Shown here piece after piece: positions 39,801-50,590 of a DNA stretch of 64,000 nucleotides. The DNA lies in NCBI GenBank assembly GCA_963556255.1, contig OY744606.1, forward strand, positions 79,469,641 to 79,533,640, given 5' to 3'. The translations under genes and the position numbers were made by a program. Numbering within the stretch: the stretch's first letter is position 1; each line of letters opens with the position of its first letter. The notes beneath the pieces are model-generated. The model was not told the DNA's origin. It made no database searches and saw only the letters and a program-made list of their open reading frames with translations. This stretch comes from Allolobophora icterica. Taxonomy: Eukaryota > Annelida > Clitellata > Crassiclitellata > Lumbricidae.

Positions 39801-42800
39801 TGTGTCACGTGTGACAAATAACACGGCTGGGGTTGAAATACGACAGCCTGGCTTTGGGAACACATCAACAGTAGAATGGCTGGATCCAGTCCATCCAGTA
39901 TTCTGTAATTCTTCCTTTACTTGTTCATTTATTTATCTATTTATTATACTTATTGAACACTTAAATCAAAAGGAAGGCAAGTGTGCGCAAACAGTGTCGA
40001 TGGCAGTATCGTTTATTCTTTAGCTCTATTTGTTTTTCCTAGTTTTAGGGTTTTTAGCTGTTAAAGGTGTGTTTTTAGTCAGTTCAATGTTTTCACAAAC
40101 GTGTAGTATTTTCAAACATGCTCTAAGTCCTTGTTTAGCTTGGTTAGTCATTTTTATCAATAAATTGACCTGACTTGGTATACGTGGTTTTCCTGCTTGG
40201 AAGTAATCGCTTCAGTTTCCATTATAGATTTCAGAAAGGAAGCTACCAGCTGTAGTTGAAAGAATTGTCTTGAATTTGGCGGTGTTTGTTTATTTTGTAT
40301 GTAAGTTTTTTCTTATTTTTCTGTTCGTTTCAGCGACTACCTTCTCCTATTTTTACTTTCTCGTTGAATACCTCACGAAGAATATGAGTTACACGCGGAA
40401 TGTCAACATACGTGGAGCACCTTATGACTTCCGGAAAGCTCCAAGTACGATTTGAAATTGTGTTAGAAGTGAAAGTAAAGAGAAGGTGAAAGTAAATAAG
40501 TGAATATATCAGTGACAGTAACATAAAAGTGAAGTAATGATCTGCAGAAAATCCTTAAGCTGCATTAGTTTAACACTGCCCCTTGATGCTTAATCATTAG
40601 ATTTGATGCTGCACAATTACAGGATATGCTGGCTATACTGAAACCAGTAAATTTATTAGTAAATATACTAGCACACTAGTGAATACTTTAGTAAATATTC
40701 TGGTAAATTCTTTAGTATGCTAGTATGCAAGTACATATACTAGTAAATGCATTGGTATGCTAGTATACGGTAGTAGTAAATATACTACAGTAGTACGGTA
40801 CATGTATACTGGTGGATATGCTAATAAATGCATTAGTAGACTAGTATACAAGTACATATATTAGTAAATAGACTAGTGCTCTGAAAGAAGAGCAGTTCCT
40901 TGATCCAACTTTGAGGGGCTGCCACACGTTACCGACTTGGTTTGGCGAAGTTGCGTAGAAACTGACGGAGACGTCTTTCGCACTTTTAGTGTCTTGATGA
41001 GCACAGAGTTTGTTGGAGACAAGGAGCGTTAATGTCCGATGTTGTGTTTGCTGTGCAGATGAAATGCACGACTACATCGACCGCCTCGCGAAACTGATCG
41101 AGGAAACATACTTTATGAATGGGGAGCAAAAGGTCGTTTTGATCGCCCACAGCATGGGCAACCTCTACGTGCTCTACATGCTCAACCGACGACCTCAGGA
41201 CTGGAAGGACAAGTTCATCCAGTCCTTTGTCTCGCTCGGAGGACCCTGGGCTGGATCTGTCAAGCCACTCCGGCTGATGGCCTCTGGTTTGTGCACTATA
41301 CTGTCATTCTGTGGGGCGTGGTGGCTCAGTCGTAAGTTCGTCGCCTTGTGACCGGAGGGTTGCAGGTTCGAATCCCACTCTAGCCGCTGCGTACGGACCT
41401 TGGGCAAGTCCTTCACTCGCAATTGCTCGTGGCGCTTCGGCGTGAAAATTCCGGCACAGTATCAAATGCTGTAGTCGGTAGCGCCTCTGAGTAGTAGTTG
41501 ACTTCGAGAGGCGCTATAGAAATATCCGGAATAAAATTCCGCACCTGAGATTCGTGTGTGACCTTGCATGTGTTGAAATTGTTTTTAATAATAACAATGA
41601 TAATACGTATGGAATTATGTACGCATATATTCAGATGTATGAGTGCATGTGTGCATTTACGTGCATAAAACACTGCATATCTTATATGTTATGTTTGCTA
41701 TTTTAATTTTTCATTATGCATTTATTAGGCGCCACTGTCTGTTGACTGAGCATCAATCGATGGTGCTCAGTAATTGTGAGTGAAGGACTTGCTCAAGGTC
41801 TCTACACGGTAACCATCTCAGAGAAGGAGGCTCAAATCCGTACCGTCCACATTAAAAGACAAGAGCTCCAAGCAATTGGCTAGCGTGGCCCACATATCAG
41901 CTACTGTTTCCCACATTTGCTTGTCCACTCATTTGTTGTATCTCGCCTTGACTATTGTAGTACTTTCTACCTTGGTCTCCCAGCGGCTCGAATTGGGTGC
42001 TTAGACCGGGTCCTGCGCGCAGCGGCATGCCTTATTGGTCGCATCCCGAGATTTGGCCATGTCTCTGAGTACATTTGGGATGTTTTGCATTGGCTTCCTA
42101 TCCCGCAGCGTTTTGCCTATCGGGTCTCTGCCCTGGTGTGGCGCTGCCTTGTGGGAGAGGCCCCTGTGTATTTGCGAGAGCATTGCTGCTCCACCCTGAA
42201 CATCCAGGGCCGTGGTTCTTCTAAGCAGGCTGAGCTTCTGGTTCCCCATTCACGGACCGCCCTTAGGCAGCGCCGTGATTTTTCCATCGCTGGCCCTGCA
42301 ATCTGGAATGGGCTTCCTGTAGCGCTTCGCTTGGTCCAAAGCACCCATTCTGCCACATTTTATTCAAATCTCAAGACTGTACTCTTCAGCCGGGGTTGGG
42401 TTGGGAGTGCTTCTGAGTAGATAACCTTGAAGAGGCGCTATATAAATTCTCCAAATGAATATGTATGTACTATGCAGTTGTATTCATGCAATTCGCAAAA
42501 GTGCACAGTACGTCACAAATTATCCGTGTACCGTTAAGTCTGGTATGTGTGGTGTCAATGTGTACGATGTGCAAGTATGTGTGTGTGCATCTAAATGTAT
42601 CTATGCATATTTCTATTTATGTACCAGTTATGTTTGCATTTGTGCCTGTATCTACAATCTGTGTGTACCAATGTATGTATGTGTGCATGTACGTATGTGT
42701 GCTTGTATGTTAGTATGTATGTATGCTTGCAGATTATGCATGTATCGTTTTGTATGCATGTGTGTGTGTAGGTTTCACCTTACTCTGTATAAATGATCTT

Positions 42801-45800
42801 GTAATTGTAGTTAATAACTTCTTTAGTGCCCATGTATAATGTCAAAGGGGGCCCTTAGAGTAATGGATTACACACTGGCATGAAGAGCTGAAGGTACCAA
42901 GATCGTACCCCGCAGACCCCCATAAGGTTTATTCAGCCTTCCACTCGCTAGGCGGCAGCAGTGGTTAAATGAATAGTAGGCCATGATGGCGCGGTGTGGC
43001 TGTCGCTTAAAAAAACAGTTATATTCGACTCCTGTAAAACTGTTATCATGTGCTTCTACTATATACATGTATATAAGGCGCCCTGCATGGCTGCCGTTTC
43101 TACTATATATATGTATGTATGTATTATTATTATTATTATTATTATTTAAAAGGCATACACCAATGGCCTGTGGGCTTTTAACGACGATAAATATTGTTTT
43201 CCCAGTAGCTTTTAGTACAGCCTTGTCTTGAAAGTGTTAAGTATCAAACTTGTCGTCTTGTAGGTGACAGTCTGGGTCAGTCATTCCACATCATCAAACC
43301 CCTCGAGGTTCGACCCCTGCAGCGGTCATTGCCGAGCACCGCCTACCTGATGCCCTACGAACCGTTCTGGACGGACAAGGAGATCCTCGTCTACGGACCA
43401 ACGGCCAACTACACGGTCAAAGACTACAAGAAGTTCTTCAGTGACATCGAATTTCCAGACGGATATCTTATGCGGGAAGACACGGAAAACCTCACCAAGG
43501 TATGTGTTTGCGTGAAAATGCATCCGTCGTTTATCAATTCTTGACATCTACATTTACGTTTGGCAGTGTTAGGTGCTGTGGATGTAGCTGCTGCTCAAAC
43601 TGGTGGTCCAGCCACAACTCTATTGGCAATATTTTTTGTTAAATATGAGGCGTCAATCAAAGGCGTCAATCAACGGTCTTTTTTCAAGTGAATACGTGCT
43701 AGAAAGTTGTTGTAAAATATGAGGCATAACTGAAATGCATCAATCAGCGTTCTATTTCAAGTGATGTCTGTGGTTAAAGTTATCCTAAAGTGTGGAGCAT
43801 CCATTAGAGACATTAATTGATGGTCTTTTTCAAGAGAATCTGCGGTAAAATTTATCGCTATGGCAAAGAACGAAGCATCAATCAATTCTCGTTCAATTAA
43901 AACTGCGGTAAAAGCTTGTAAACTCCGCCACAGGCTACCTCTGCTGAGGAAGCCTGTGCCTGTCCCAAGCCAGGATAAAGGAGGAGCTAAGTACTAAGTA
44001 AGCTAAGTACTAAGTAAGTAAGTAAAAGCTTGTAAACCTTTTGAGAAGTACAAGCAAATTATGACTTGGATCATGGATTCTGGAAGGGTGGCTTGGCCTC
44101 AAGTTATTGATTTCACTGGAAGAAGTGAGATTCGAATCCTTCACATGAACATAAAAGGCAGATGCTTCAGCAGTTTACCCGCTGTCGCTTGATTTCGGTA
44201 TTCCCTGACTGCACTGGATTGGTTGAAAAAGAAGGAAAATGTGATACAGAAATAAAACGAAGGATTGCGATTGGGAAAACTGCAATGATAGGACTGGAAA
44301 AGATATGGAAGGACAAGCATGTGAGCATAGATACAAAAAAAGGCTTGTGAGAGCCCTAATCTTTCCAACGGTTCTGTATGGTTGTGAGTCGTGGACAATG
44401 ACAAAGAACATGGAGAAAAAGGTCAACGCATGTGAAATGTGGATATGGAGAAAGATGTTGAGAATATCATGGACAGAGAAAGGACGAACGAATCAATACG
44501 AGTGAAGATTGGTGTCGAGAATGAAGAGTCATTAAAACAAAAGGCGACAAGATTGAAGCTAGGATTCTTTGGTCATGTTATGCGATCTGATGGGCTAGAA
44601 AAGGAAATGATGTTGGCTTGTGGTGAGGGAAAAAAAAGACAGGGTCGACCAAGGAAGAAATGGATGGATGAGATTCACGATGTAACTGGAATGAATTTGG
44701 AAGAACTAAGGGACCTGACTTCGAATAGGAAGCAATGGAAACTGTGTATCATGACGGTCGCTAGAGCTCCAGGAGCTGACAGCACAAGGTGAAGGCACTG
44801 GATTTCAACTGGGGGTTCTTCTCCAGTGGATTGCAAGTTTTTAACACTGTCTAACTTGAGGCAACCTTTGATTGATGCCTTGTGCATTGTGAAAATGGTT
44901 CTGTGTAAGGCTTTAGATTTGATTAAGTTAATCAGAGAGTGCTAGACAGTGTAGTGGTTAGAGTGCTGTCAATTGAGAGGTTGGGGTTCAAATCACCGCC
45001 AGGGAAGAAATTTGTTTCAGGGTTTCTGCTCCACCTGTGCCTCTAGTCAACTCCGCTGTATAGAGTACAGTGTTGGTGGGAAGATAAGGCGGCAAGGGAG
45101 AGGTGACGAGGGAGAGGACTGGCCACTCGCCCACCATATGCCTAGGCTAAGAAAATGAAGTTACTAATATTTCATACCCATGGCTACCTCAGGGCTAGCT
45201 TAAGGAACTGCTCTTCCTCTTCTATCCTCTATAGGCTTCCGTTCTCGGCAGACTGACTTACATAGAAATAACCTGACTGCGGTTTGGTGGTGCGCCATAG
45301 GTTCATGCTTTGTGTATAAGCTGTCAATGGGAATTTGTTTGTTGGGTTGCACATGTGTGTGGGGGCCCACCACTGATGACTCTTCTAGTTTACTTCATTG
45401 TTTTACTAACTGATGCACTTTAACACATGTGGGCTAACACAAAAAATACCTTTGATGAGGTTAACCCTTTGACTGGTGCTATATAAATGTTCAGTTACAG
45501 TTACAATTAGACACTGGTACTGCATAAATTGATAATTACTTTTATGATCTGATTTGCAGGAACTGGTCCCACCGGGTGTCGAAGTGCACTGTCTCTATGG
45601 CTACAACGTCTCAACCCCTGAGGCCTTCAACTACGTCAATCTGAAAGGCAAAGCGAGGGGGAAGTGGTATGACTATCAGCCAGATGTGATCAAGGGCGAG
45701 GGCGACGGTACTGTCAACATTCGAAGTCTTGAGGCGTGCCAACGCTGGAAGGGTCACCAAAACGCCCGGGTTACCTGGCAGGCGTTTCAGAAGGCAGAAC

Positions 45801-45862
45801 ACATCGAAATGCTTCGACGTGGAGATATTCACTCTTATATCAGAGATGTTCTCTTGAACTAG
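36803..45862 (+). CDS. PLA2G15: Lysosomal phospholipase A and acyltransferase, PLA2G15/LCAT family (7 exons, 411 aa)
   Basis: Members of this LCAT-family serine hydrolase group deacylate phospholipids and transacylate ceramide in lysosomes. Exons: 36803-36893, 38938-39085, 39786-39904, 40334-40444, 41059-41286, 43264-43499, 45560-45862; all phases fit, 411 residues against 412 in human. Residues 1-18 are a signal peptide (MWFFALYFFSAFFSVLSS), followed by PVVLVPGDGG (oxyanion/lid region). Cys53 and Cys74 should form the conserved lid disulfide. Nucleophile Ser188 is in AHSMGN, Asp360 in GEGDGTVN, His392 in AEHIEM. WLDP, NIRGAPYDFRKAPN and KKFFSDI..DGYLMREDTENL are family blocks. The PLA2G15 branch is favoured over plasma LCAT by the NIRGAPYDFRKAP and PDGYLMR blocks. 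Introns carry SINEs, CR1/L2-like and RTE-like relics. Enzyme looks intact. Confidence 0.95.
37060..37410 (+). pseudogene. CR1-like 3' end relic in PLA2G15 intron 1
   Basis: FIRSYQILPDT-like fragments and a tail with gactaagcgcctgtgaataagctgg and gggcgttatagaaatctcg. Confidence 0.55.
38105..38290. repeat. CATA/TACATG microsatellite in PLA2G15 intron 1
   Basis: acatacacacg, catacatgtatgtgg and similar units; ORFs here are low-complexity. Confidence 0.85.
38365..38645 (-). mobile_element. tRNA-derived SINE, family 1
   Basis: Reverse copy; head at the right (GGGGTTCAAATCTC on the minus strand, gctaaccactacact on the plus). Confidence 0.82.
38728..38904. mobile_element. hAT MITE, 177 bp, next to the PLA2G15 exon-2 acceptor
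   Basis: Left CAGAGCCGCATTA, right (reverse complement) CAGGTCCGCATTA; flanks TCTCATCC (38720-38727) and CCTCATCC (38905-38912) differ at one base. Confidence 0.85.
38938..39085 (+). CDS. PLA2G15: PLA2G15 exon 2 (residues 31-80)
   Basis: Acceptor cttgttttttag; PGDGGCQIEAKLNK and a lid segment with Cys53 and Cys74; donor AA|gtaatt, phase 2. A hAT MITE ends 33 nt upstream. Confidence 0.92.
39475..39700 (+). mobile_element. tRNA-derived SINE, family 2, with (AAT)n tail
   Basis: Head tggccgattgcttgaatgctcgccttgtaacac, body gagcaagtcctttgctcac, tail tagtggcgcttaataaaattt and (ATA)n to 39695. In intron 2. Confidence 0.82.
39786..39904 (+). CDS. PLA2G15: PLA2G15 exon 3 (residues 80-120)
   Basis: Acceptor gtcaatgtag; LVYDNVSRVTNNTAGVEIR, then PGFGNTSTVEWLDP. 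Donor T|gtaatt is chosen because only this phase continues into exon 4. Confidence 0.9.
40334..40444 (+). CDS. PLA2G15: PLA2G15 exon 4 (residues 120-157)
   Basis: Acceptor ttcgtttcag; FSYFYFLVEYLTKN, then NVNIRGAPYDFRKAP; donor A|gtacga, phase 1. Confidence 0.92.
40640..40880. repeat. tagtaaatatactag minisatellite in PLA2G15 intron 4
   Basis: Degenerate 12-25 bp units of tagtaaatatactagta type; about 12 copies. Confidence 0.8.
41059..41286 (+). CDS. PLA2G15: PLA2G15 exon 5: nucleophile exon (residues 157-233)
   Basis: Acceptor tttgctgtgcag; VVLIAHSMGNLYVLYMLN holds the GxSxG-type elbow (AGC at 41151-41153); FVSLGGPWAGSVKPL follows; donor G|gtttgt. Confidence 0.95.
41320..41530 (+). mobile_element. 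tRNA-like SINE, third type
   Basis: ggcgtggtggctcagtcg head, B box GGTTCGAATCC, gggcaagtccttcactcgc, tail gagaggcgctatagaaatatcc. Starts about 30 nt after the exon-5 donor of PLA2G15. Confidence 0.7.
41705..41895 (-). mobile_element. tRNA-derived SINE, family 2
   Basis: Reverse copy: tgcatttattaggcgccac tail to aagcaattggctagcg head. Confidence 0.78.
41900..42455 (+). pseudogene. CR1/L2-like RT C-terminus, 167 open codons, in PLA2G15 intron 5
   Basis: HSFVVSRLDYCSTFYLGLPA, FGHVSEYIWDVLHWLPIPQR, AGPAIWNGLPVALR and final VGSASE match the 9.6-kb copy closely; tail gaggcgctatataaattctcc. 5'-truncated. Confidence 0.9.
42550..42780. repeat. GTATGTGTGC microsatellite
   Basis: gtatgtgtgcatgtacgtatg-type interrupted repeats. 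Confidence 0.8.
43264..43499 (+). CDS. PLA2G15: PLA2G15 exon 6 (residues 233-311)
   Basis: Acceptor gtcttgtag; LPSTAYLMPYEPFW, YGPTANYTVKDYKKFFSDIE; donor AAG|gtatgt, phase 0. Confidence 0.93.
44205..44900 (+). pseudogene. RTE/BovB-type retrotransposon RT C-terminus in PLA2G15 intron 6
   Basis: RRIAIGKTAMIGLEKIWKDK, RLVRALIFPTVLYGCESWTM, KMLRISWTEKGRTNQ, LGFFGHVMRSDGLEKEM and GRPRKKWMDEIHDVTGMNLE are the C-terminal blocks of such RTs. Two frameshifts (near 44348 and 44500). Clade assignment is from memory of these blocks. Confidence 0.85.
44935..45230 (+). mobile_element. tRNA-derived SINE, family 1
   Basis: Head gtgtagtggttagagtgctgtcaattgagagg, B box GGGTTCAAATC, body to ggaactgctcttcctcttc. 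Confidence 0.82.
45560..45862 (+). CDS. PLA2G15: PLA2G15 exon 7: Asp and His of triad (residues 312-411, stop)
   Basis: Acceptor ctgatttgcag; GEGDGTVNIRSLEAC with catalytic Asp at 45704-45706, AEHIEML with catalytic His at 45800-45802; TAG at 45860-45862. Confidence 0.95.
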   Translation, partial: ELVPPGVEVHCLYGYNVSTPEAFNYVNLKGKARGKWYDYQPDVIKGEGDGTVNIRSLEACQRWKGHQNARVTWQAFQKAEHIEMLRRGDIHSYIRDVLLN

Positions 45863-45949
45863 GCTTTATCTGATGAATATCAAATTTATGTCTGACGCAA
45901 GCATTTGGCTGCTCTTCTAACGATGCTGTTTGCAGTGCTTAGGAAAATT

Positions 45950-46360
45950 GTACTGGTACTGTTAGCAGTTTTACTGTATCTCTATGGGTGGTACTGTTAA
46001 TGTGCTATAAAAAAATGCTGTAGGTACCGAGAACAGTACTGTTGGAATGTCGTTAGACGGTTCTGCAAGCGGTACTTATGGTACTTTTGTTTATGGTACT
46101 TTTTTCCAATGCTGTTTGTTCTGATGATGACAGTATGGGAAGATTTTGTTGTGATATTGTCAGCAGTACCACCAGTGGTATTGTTAGTAAAGTGCTTTGT
46201 ACCAATAGCAATAGTATGAGAAGATCTTTTGGTGCTGCTGTTGGTGGTACTTTTATGGTATTGTTAGCAAAGCTGTTGATTCTGCTAGCAGTAGTATCTG
46301 AAGATCATGTGACGGTACTGCAAACGGTATTGGTGGTAGTGCAGTGTTGGTGTTATCTCA
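45950..46360. repeat. Degenerate GGTACTGTTAGCAG repeat downstream of PLA2G15
   Basis: About 15 loosely conserved (t)ggtact(g/t)tt units after the stop codon; the ORFs in it are not convincing. Confidence 0.6.
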
Positions 46361-46619
46361 GTTCTGGGTATCAGGATTAATTTTAGGCATTTTGTAAAAT
46401 GTCAAATTTAGCAATGCAGCATTTTCTCGGTTGGTAATCGGTGGCAGACAAATGTAATGTAATCACCGATTTATATAGCACCTCTTGAAGAAACCCATCA
46501 GAGGCACTCTCAATGTAATGTTTAAGGTTTGGGAATACATGCATAAATAACAGTACAGTTCTACATTGGCACATTTGCCATGTAATTGGTTATATTAACC
46601 TGCGCTTTTCAAGTCTTCA

Positions 46620-46870
46620 TATACTAATACATACGTACTTACACACATCCATACGTAAATACATACATACATATATACATACATGAATACATACATGCAC
46701 ACACATGCGTACATACACACCCATACACACAACGTGCACTTAAATATGCACATAAATAAATACATGTATACATACATACATACGTACACACATGCATACA
46801 CACATACTTGCATACACACATACATACATGCACACATACATACACACATACACACATACATACAATACAT
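46620..46870. repeat. ACAT/ACACAC microsatellite
   Basis: acatacatac and cacacatac runs. Confidence 0.9.
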
Positions 46871-46954
46871 GTAGTATATCTAGCTTCATATTGGAGGAAC
46901 TGCACTTGTTATCTATGCTTAGACACCGAGTTTAATATCTTGATACCTCTACAT

Positions 46955-47293
46955 CAGAGTTTCCCAAACTGTGGGTCGCGACCCAAAAGTGGGTCGCGAA
47001 GGTCTGGCAAGTGGGTCGCCAAATTTTTTCCATAAACATTTATTTTTTGCAGCAATAACATCTGGCTATGAATGAGCTATAACTATAGCTGGATTGCAAT
47101 AAACTGTAAACAGTTTTTACCTAAGATTCCTTTTGATGCTTTAAATTTCTAAGCACTGTATGTAAATCCGCATATTCGATACCAATTTACGAAACAAATT
47201 TTAGTATACAATACTTAATTTTACACAGTGGGTACCGAGACTGCCAAGACATTCACAAGTGGGTCGCGACCCACAGAAGTTTGGGAACCGCTG
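46955..47293. mobile_element. hAT MITE, 339 bp (GTGGGTCGCGACCC family)
   Basis: Left CAGAGTTTCCCAAACT, right (reverse complement) CAGCGGTTCCCAAACT; target duplication CTCTACAT at 46947-46954 and 47294-47301. Subterminal gtgggtcgcgaccca at both ends. Confidence 0.93.
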
Positions 47294-47600
47294 CTCTACA
47301 TGATTGTCTACCATCTTATCATAGGGAGCTGTGCGTTTCGGTCTTTTCCCTCCCTCGCTACAGATTTCATAACCCTGTTGCAGAAGGTGATCTGGTTGTC
47401 CCACCGACCTCAACGTCCATGGCCCCGCATAGAAGTTTTGCTGTTCTCAGCCCATCTGTCTGCAACAATCTGCCTTGTAACCTGCAACTTGAGCCTCATG
47501 GTCTTTTTTACCTCATTTCTGGTGGTGGTTTTGTGTTGGTAGTTCTGGAGTACCTCTGAGTTGTTTCTCTAGCAGCAGTGCCGTATAAGTTTATGGTTTA
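47294..47600 (+). pseudogene. CR1-like RT C-terminus relic interrupted by the hAT MITE
   Basis: RSFAVLSPSVCNNLPCNL corresponds to the R.F..AGP..WN.LP block; cagcagtgccgtataagttt tail follows. Confidence 0.65.
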
Positions 47601-47813
47601 TGGTGATCAGGTCAAAAGTCAAACTTAAGTCAGTGTTGTACAGAAGTGTTATGATAACTTAAATCTATGTGATCATGTGAAGAGTGATTGTTGAACCCAC
47701 TTGACATAAGTTTCTTATAGGGGCATTTAAATCATAAGAAACAAAGTCAAAATTCGTCTTTTGAAACGGCATTGAAACCGTTAAATCAAATAAAAAAAGA
47801 CAATGAATAAAGA

Positions 47814-48005
47814 CAGAGACGGCGATCTTGTTTGATGGGTGGGGTACACGAGATACTTTTGAACTGATCTGGTCAAAAAGAGGTGAAAACATTTTCGCGA
47901 CGTTTTTTGGTGTTTCTTCAAAGTGTGGGGGGACAACTGTGTATGCTATGTCCCCCACTGTTAAAGGGGCTTGTCTCCCTCGACCCCTCAGGATCGCCGC
48001 CCTTG
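47814..48005. mobile_element. hAT MITE (GGCGGCGATC family), 192 bp
   Basis: Left CAGAGACGGCGATCTTG, right (reverse complement) CAAGGGCGGCGATCC; target duplication AATAAAGA at 47806-47813 and 48006-48013. Confidence 0.9.
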
Positions 48006-48247
48006 AATAAAGAACCTACCAAATGAAAATTTAGACCTATTTTAATGAAGCAAAACCATTTCTATGGAGCTTTACCTCAGACCATGCTTGGATATTTGAA
48101 TATATTGAAATTGTTTGTACACGGATAAAGTTCGTCCTAAATGAACTGCGATTTGACGTACTTGTGAATGGATTAAATGTGTTAGAATGAGCTTAGGTTT
48201 AAATGGTTGCATTGACTCACTGCAAAAATTGTAATATAAAAGTTTCT

Positions 48248-48460
48248 ATGTATTTCAGTTTCTATCTAATCAGATTGAAATTAAATATAAATGTCTAGTT
48301 GATTGATTGATTGAATAGTTGATTAGTTGATTGATTGCTTGATTGTTTCTATCTATTTAAGTTTCTATCTATTTAAGTTTCTATCTAATCGGATTGAAAT
48401 TAAATATAAATGTCTAGTTGATTGATTGATTAGTTGATTGATTGATTGATTGATTGATTG
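48248..48460. repeat. ~120-bp tandem duplication with TTGATTGA tracts
   Basis: gtttctatctaatc(a/g)gattgaaattaaa and tgtctagttgattgattga occur twice, about 120 bp apart. Confidence 0.8.
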
Positions 48461-48925
48461 AAATGGACAGACTTGATGTTTGCAAAATTTAGGGCCGAAC
48501 GTGACATTGTATTTCCAATTTCTTTGTTGGACATTGCCAAATGTCTCTATTTTGATATCATTGCTATGTTTTTCTCGTATTCCAAATGATCTTAAGGTTG
48601 CAGTTATCATCAAAGTTTGATTTACTTGTATCGTATCGTACTTGGGTTTTATCGTGTTGTTTTACATAGCACTTGTTCTGTTTGTTGAATTTCACAATGA
48701 ACCTAACGCTGTCTGTTTTCCATCGTGTCAAAACGTGTGTTCTCATCTGTTCTGCATAATTTCTAGAAGTTTGTTTTGTTGTTTGCTTTCCTGCGGTGAA
48801 CATGCGTCTACGAAAACATAATCACGTAAATACAACACCATCAAATTTCCATTTAAAATCTGCAGCATGCAGATCTCCAAGTAATGGACCATTGAACGAT
48901 GAACCAAAGTATCTGTATATATAGA

Positions 48926-49208
48926 CATAGGCGTAGCTACATTGAGGCAAGAGGAGGCAGTTGGTTTTATAAATTTTAAAATTTTCCTTGGGTTATAGCC
49001 CTGCACCTGGATGTTGCCTCCTCTTGAACGGTGAATCCTGGCCTAAGAGAACAAATTTAAGAAGAAATCCCAAAAAAGGTCACCAACTTTTTGGACAGAA
49101 ATCTCCCAAAAAAGGTTATCAATTTCTTTGGGCAGCAATCTCCAAAAAAAGGTCATCAAATTTTTTTCTAGATTTTTTGCCTCAAATTTAAGTCTGGCTA
49201 CACTCCTG
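48926..49208. mobile_element. hAT-like MITE (GGCGTAGC family), 283 bp
   Basis: Left CATAGGCGTAGCTAC, right (reverse complement) CAGGAGTGTAGCCAGAC; flanks TATATAGA and TATATACA. Relatives at 54371-55085 and, at the termini, 5872-8221. Confidence 0.75.
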
Positions 49209-49264
49209 TATATACACATACATATTGTATGAGTATATGTATGTATATAGTATATGTATGTATC

Positions 49265-49515
49265 TCTCTTCCATCAGGTGTGTGCCAATGATGAGTTTGT
49301 ACAAGATGGTTCCATTTCTTCCTATTTCTGATAGTATCCAGGGCCGTTCTCATGTCCATGTCCTGTTCTTTAAGATCTTTTATCATGTTTTCCATTTATT
49401 TCTATGTCTTTCTCGACTCCGTGTTCCCTCCACATGGCAATGTAATGCCCTTGCTGGTAATCTCTTGTCGTCCATTCTTGTTACATGCCCAAACCATGGC
49501 AGTCTTCTTTTTCTA
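49265..49515 (-). pseudogene. RTE-type RT C-terminal relic
   Basis: Minus strand KEQDMDMRTALDTIRNRKKW and a GMxQEWTTRDYQQGHYIAMW-like stretch; two or more frame breaks. Confidence 0.5.
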
Positions 49516-49904
49516 ATATATATAGATATATACATACATACATTCTGTGTGTGTATATACATGTTTTTCTATGACAACCACTTAGCCACCATCTCTTCCT
49601 CTTGCAGTGAACTTATCTGATGAGTTCCTTCACCACTGCTGCCATGGGTTTCTAGCGCTGGTGCTTTGTGCTTCAGATATGTGCACTACTCGCTTCCCGA
49701 AGGTGGCTTATTTCAGAGACTTAACTCTCGGGCTAGCCTGGTCTGTACATGGGGACCTTAAGTGGCATGAAGGGTTTCACCCAATCAGTTCATTGACTGT
49801 TATGCTTGTTTCAAATGTACAGTTATATAGTTCTTTTTGTGAGAGCAGAATGAGCGTTTCACATAAGATGTAATTTTAGAAATCTGTAGAAGATGTGGTG
49901 CATA

Positions 49905-50135
49905 CGTGTAAGCTTTAAGTTGCAGCAAAGTGCTAGAAACAGTGAGTTTTAAGTTGCAGCACAGTGCTAGAAAATGTAAGCTTTACTTTACAGCAAAGTG
50001 CTAGAGTAAGCTTTAAGTTGCAGCAAAGTGCTAGAGTAAGCTTTAAGTAACAGCAAAGTGCCAGAAACAGTAACCTTTAAGTTGCAGCTAAGTGCTAGAG
50101 TGAGCTTTAAGCTACAGCAATGTGCTAAAATGAGT
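49905..50135. repeat. Minisatellite, gtaagctttaagttgcagcaaagtgctaga units
   Basis: Seven to eight units of 27-32 bp. Confidence 0.9.
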
Positions 50136-50409
50136 TCTTTTTTAAAATATTTATCTTGTGTGTAATTAATTTAACAGTTTTTCTGTTACTGATGAAAAAT
50201 GAATAATTTAAGCATGTTTCTTGACTGTTTGCTTCAACCACGTGCTGGTGATAGTACGGTTACATAACATAACAGAAATGAACATTTTTAAGGTGCAACA
50301 ACTGAAGTTGTATACGTCCATAGATGTTGTTCGTATGACGCAAACAGGCTTGATAAATTTTTTAATTCTTGAGTTTTGTTAAATGACGTTACTATTGACA
50401 GCTGAGTCT

Positions 50410-50590
50410 TGGTCTTGCGAGACCAAGACTTTGAACCTCAAGACCAAGACCAAGACTTTGAACCTCAAGACCAAGACCAAGACTTTGAACCTCAAGACCA
50501 AGACTTTGAACCTCAAGACCAAGACCAAGCCTTTTGATCTGAAGACCAAGACCAAGACTTTTAAAAATGAACTCGAGTGCACTCGAGACC
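50410..50590. repeat. gaccaagactttgaacctca minisatellite
   Basis: Six to seven 18/24-bp units; open in several frames on both strands, so not treated as coding. Confidence 0.9.

Noticed and set aside
46078..46380. 100-codon plus ORF downstream of PLA2G15
   Set aside because: Sits in a degenerate ggtactgtt repeat; no domain, no splice context.
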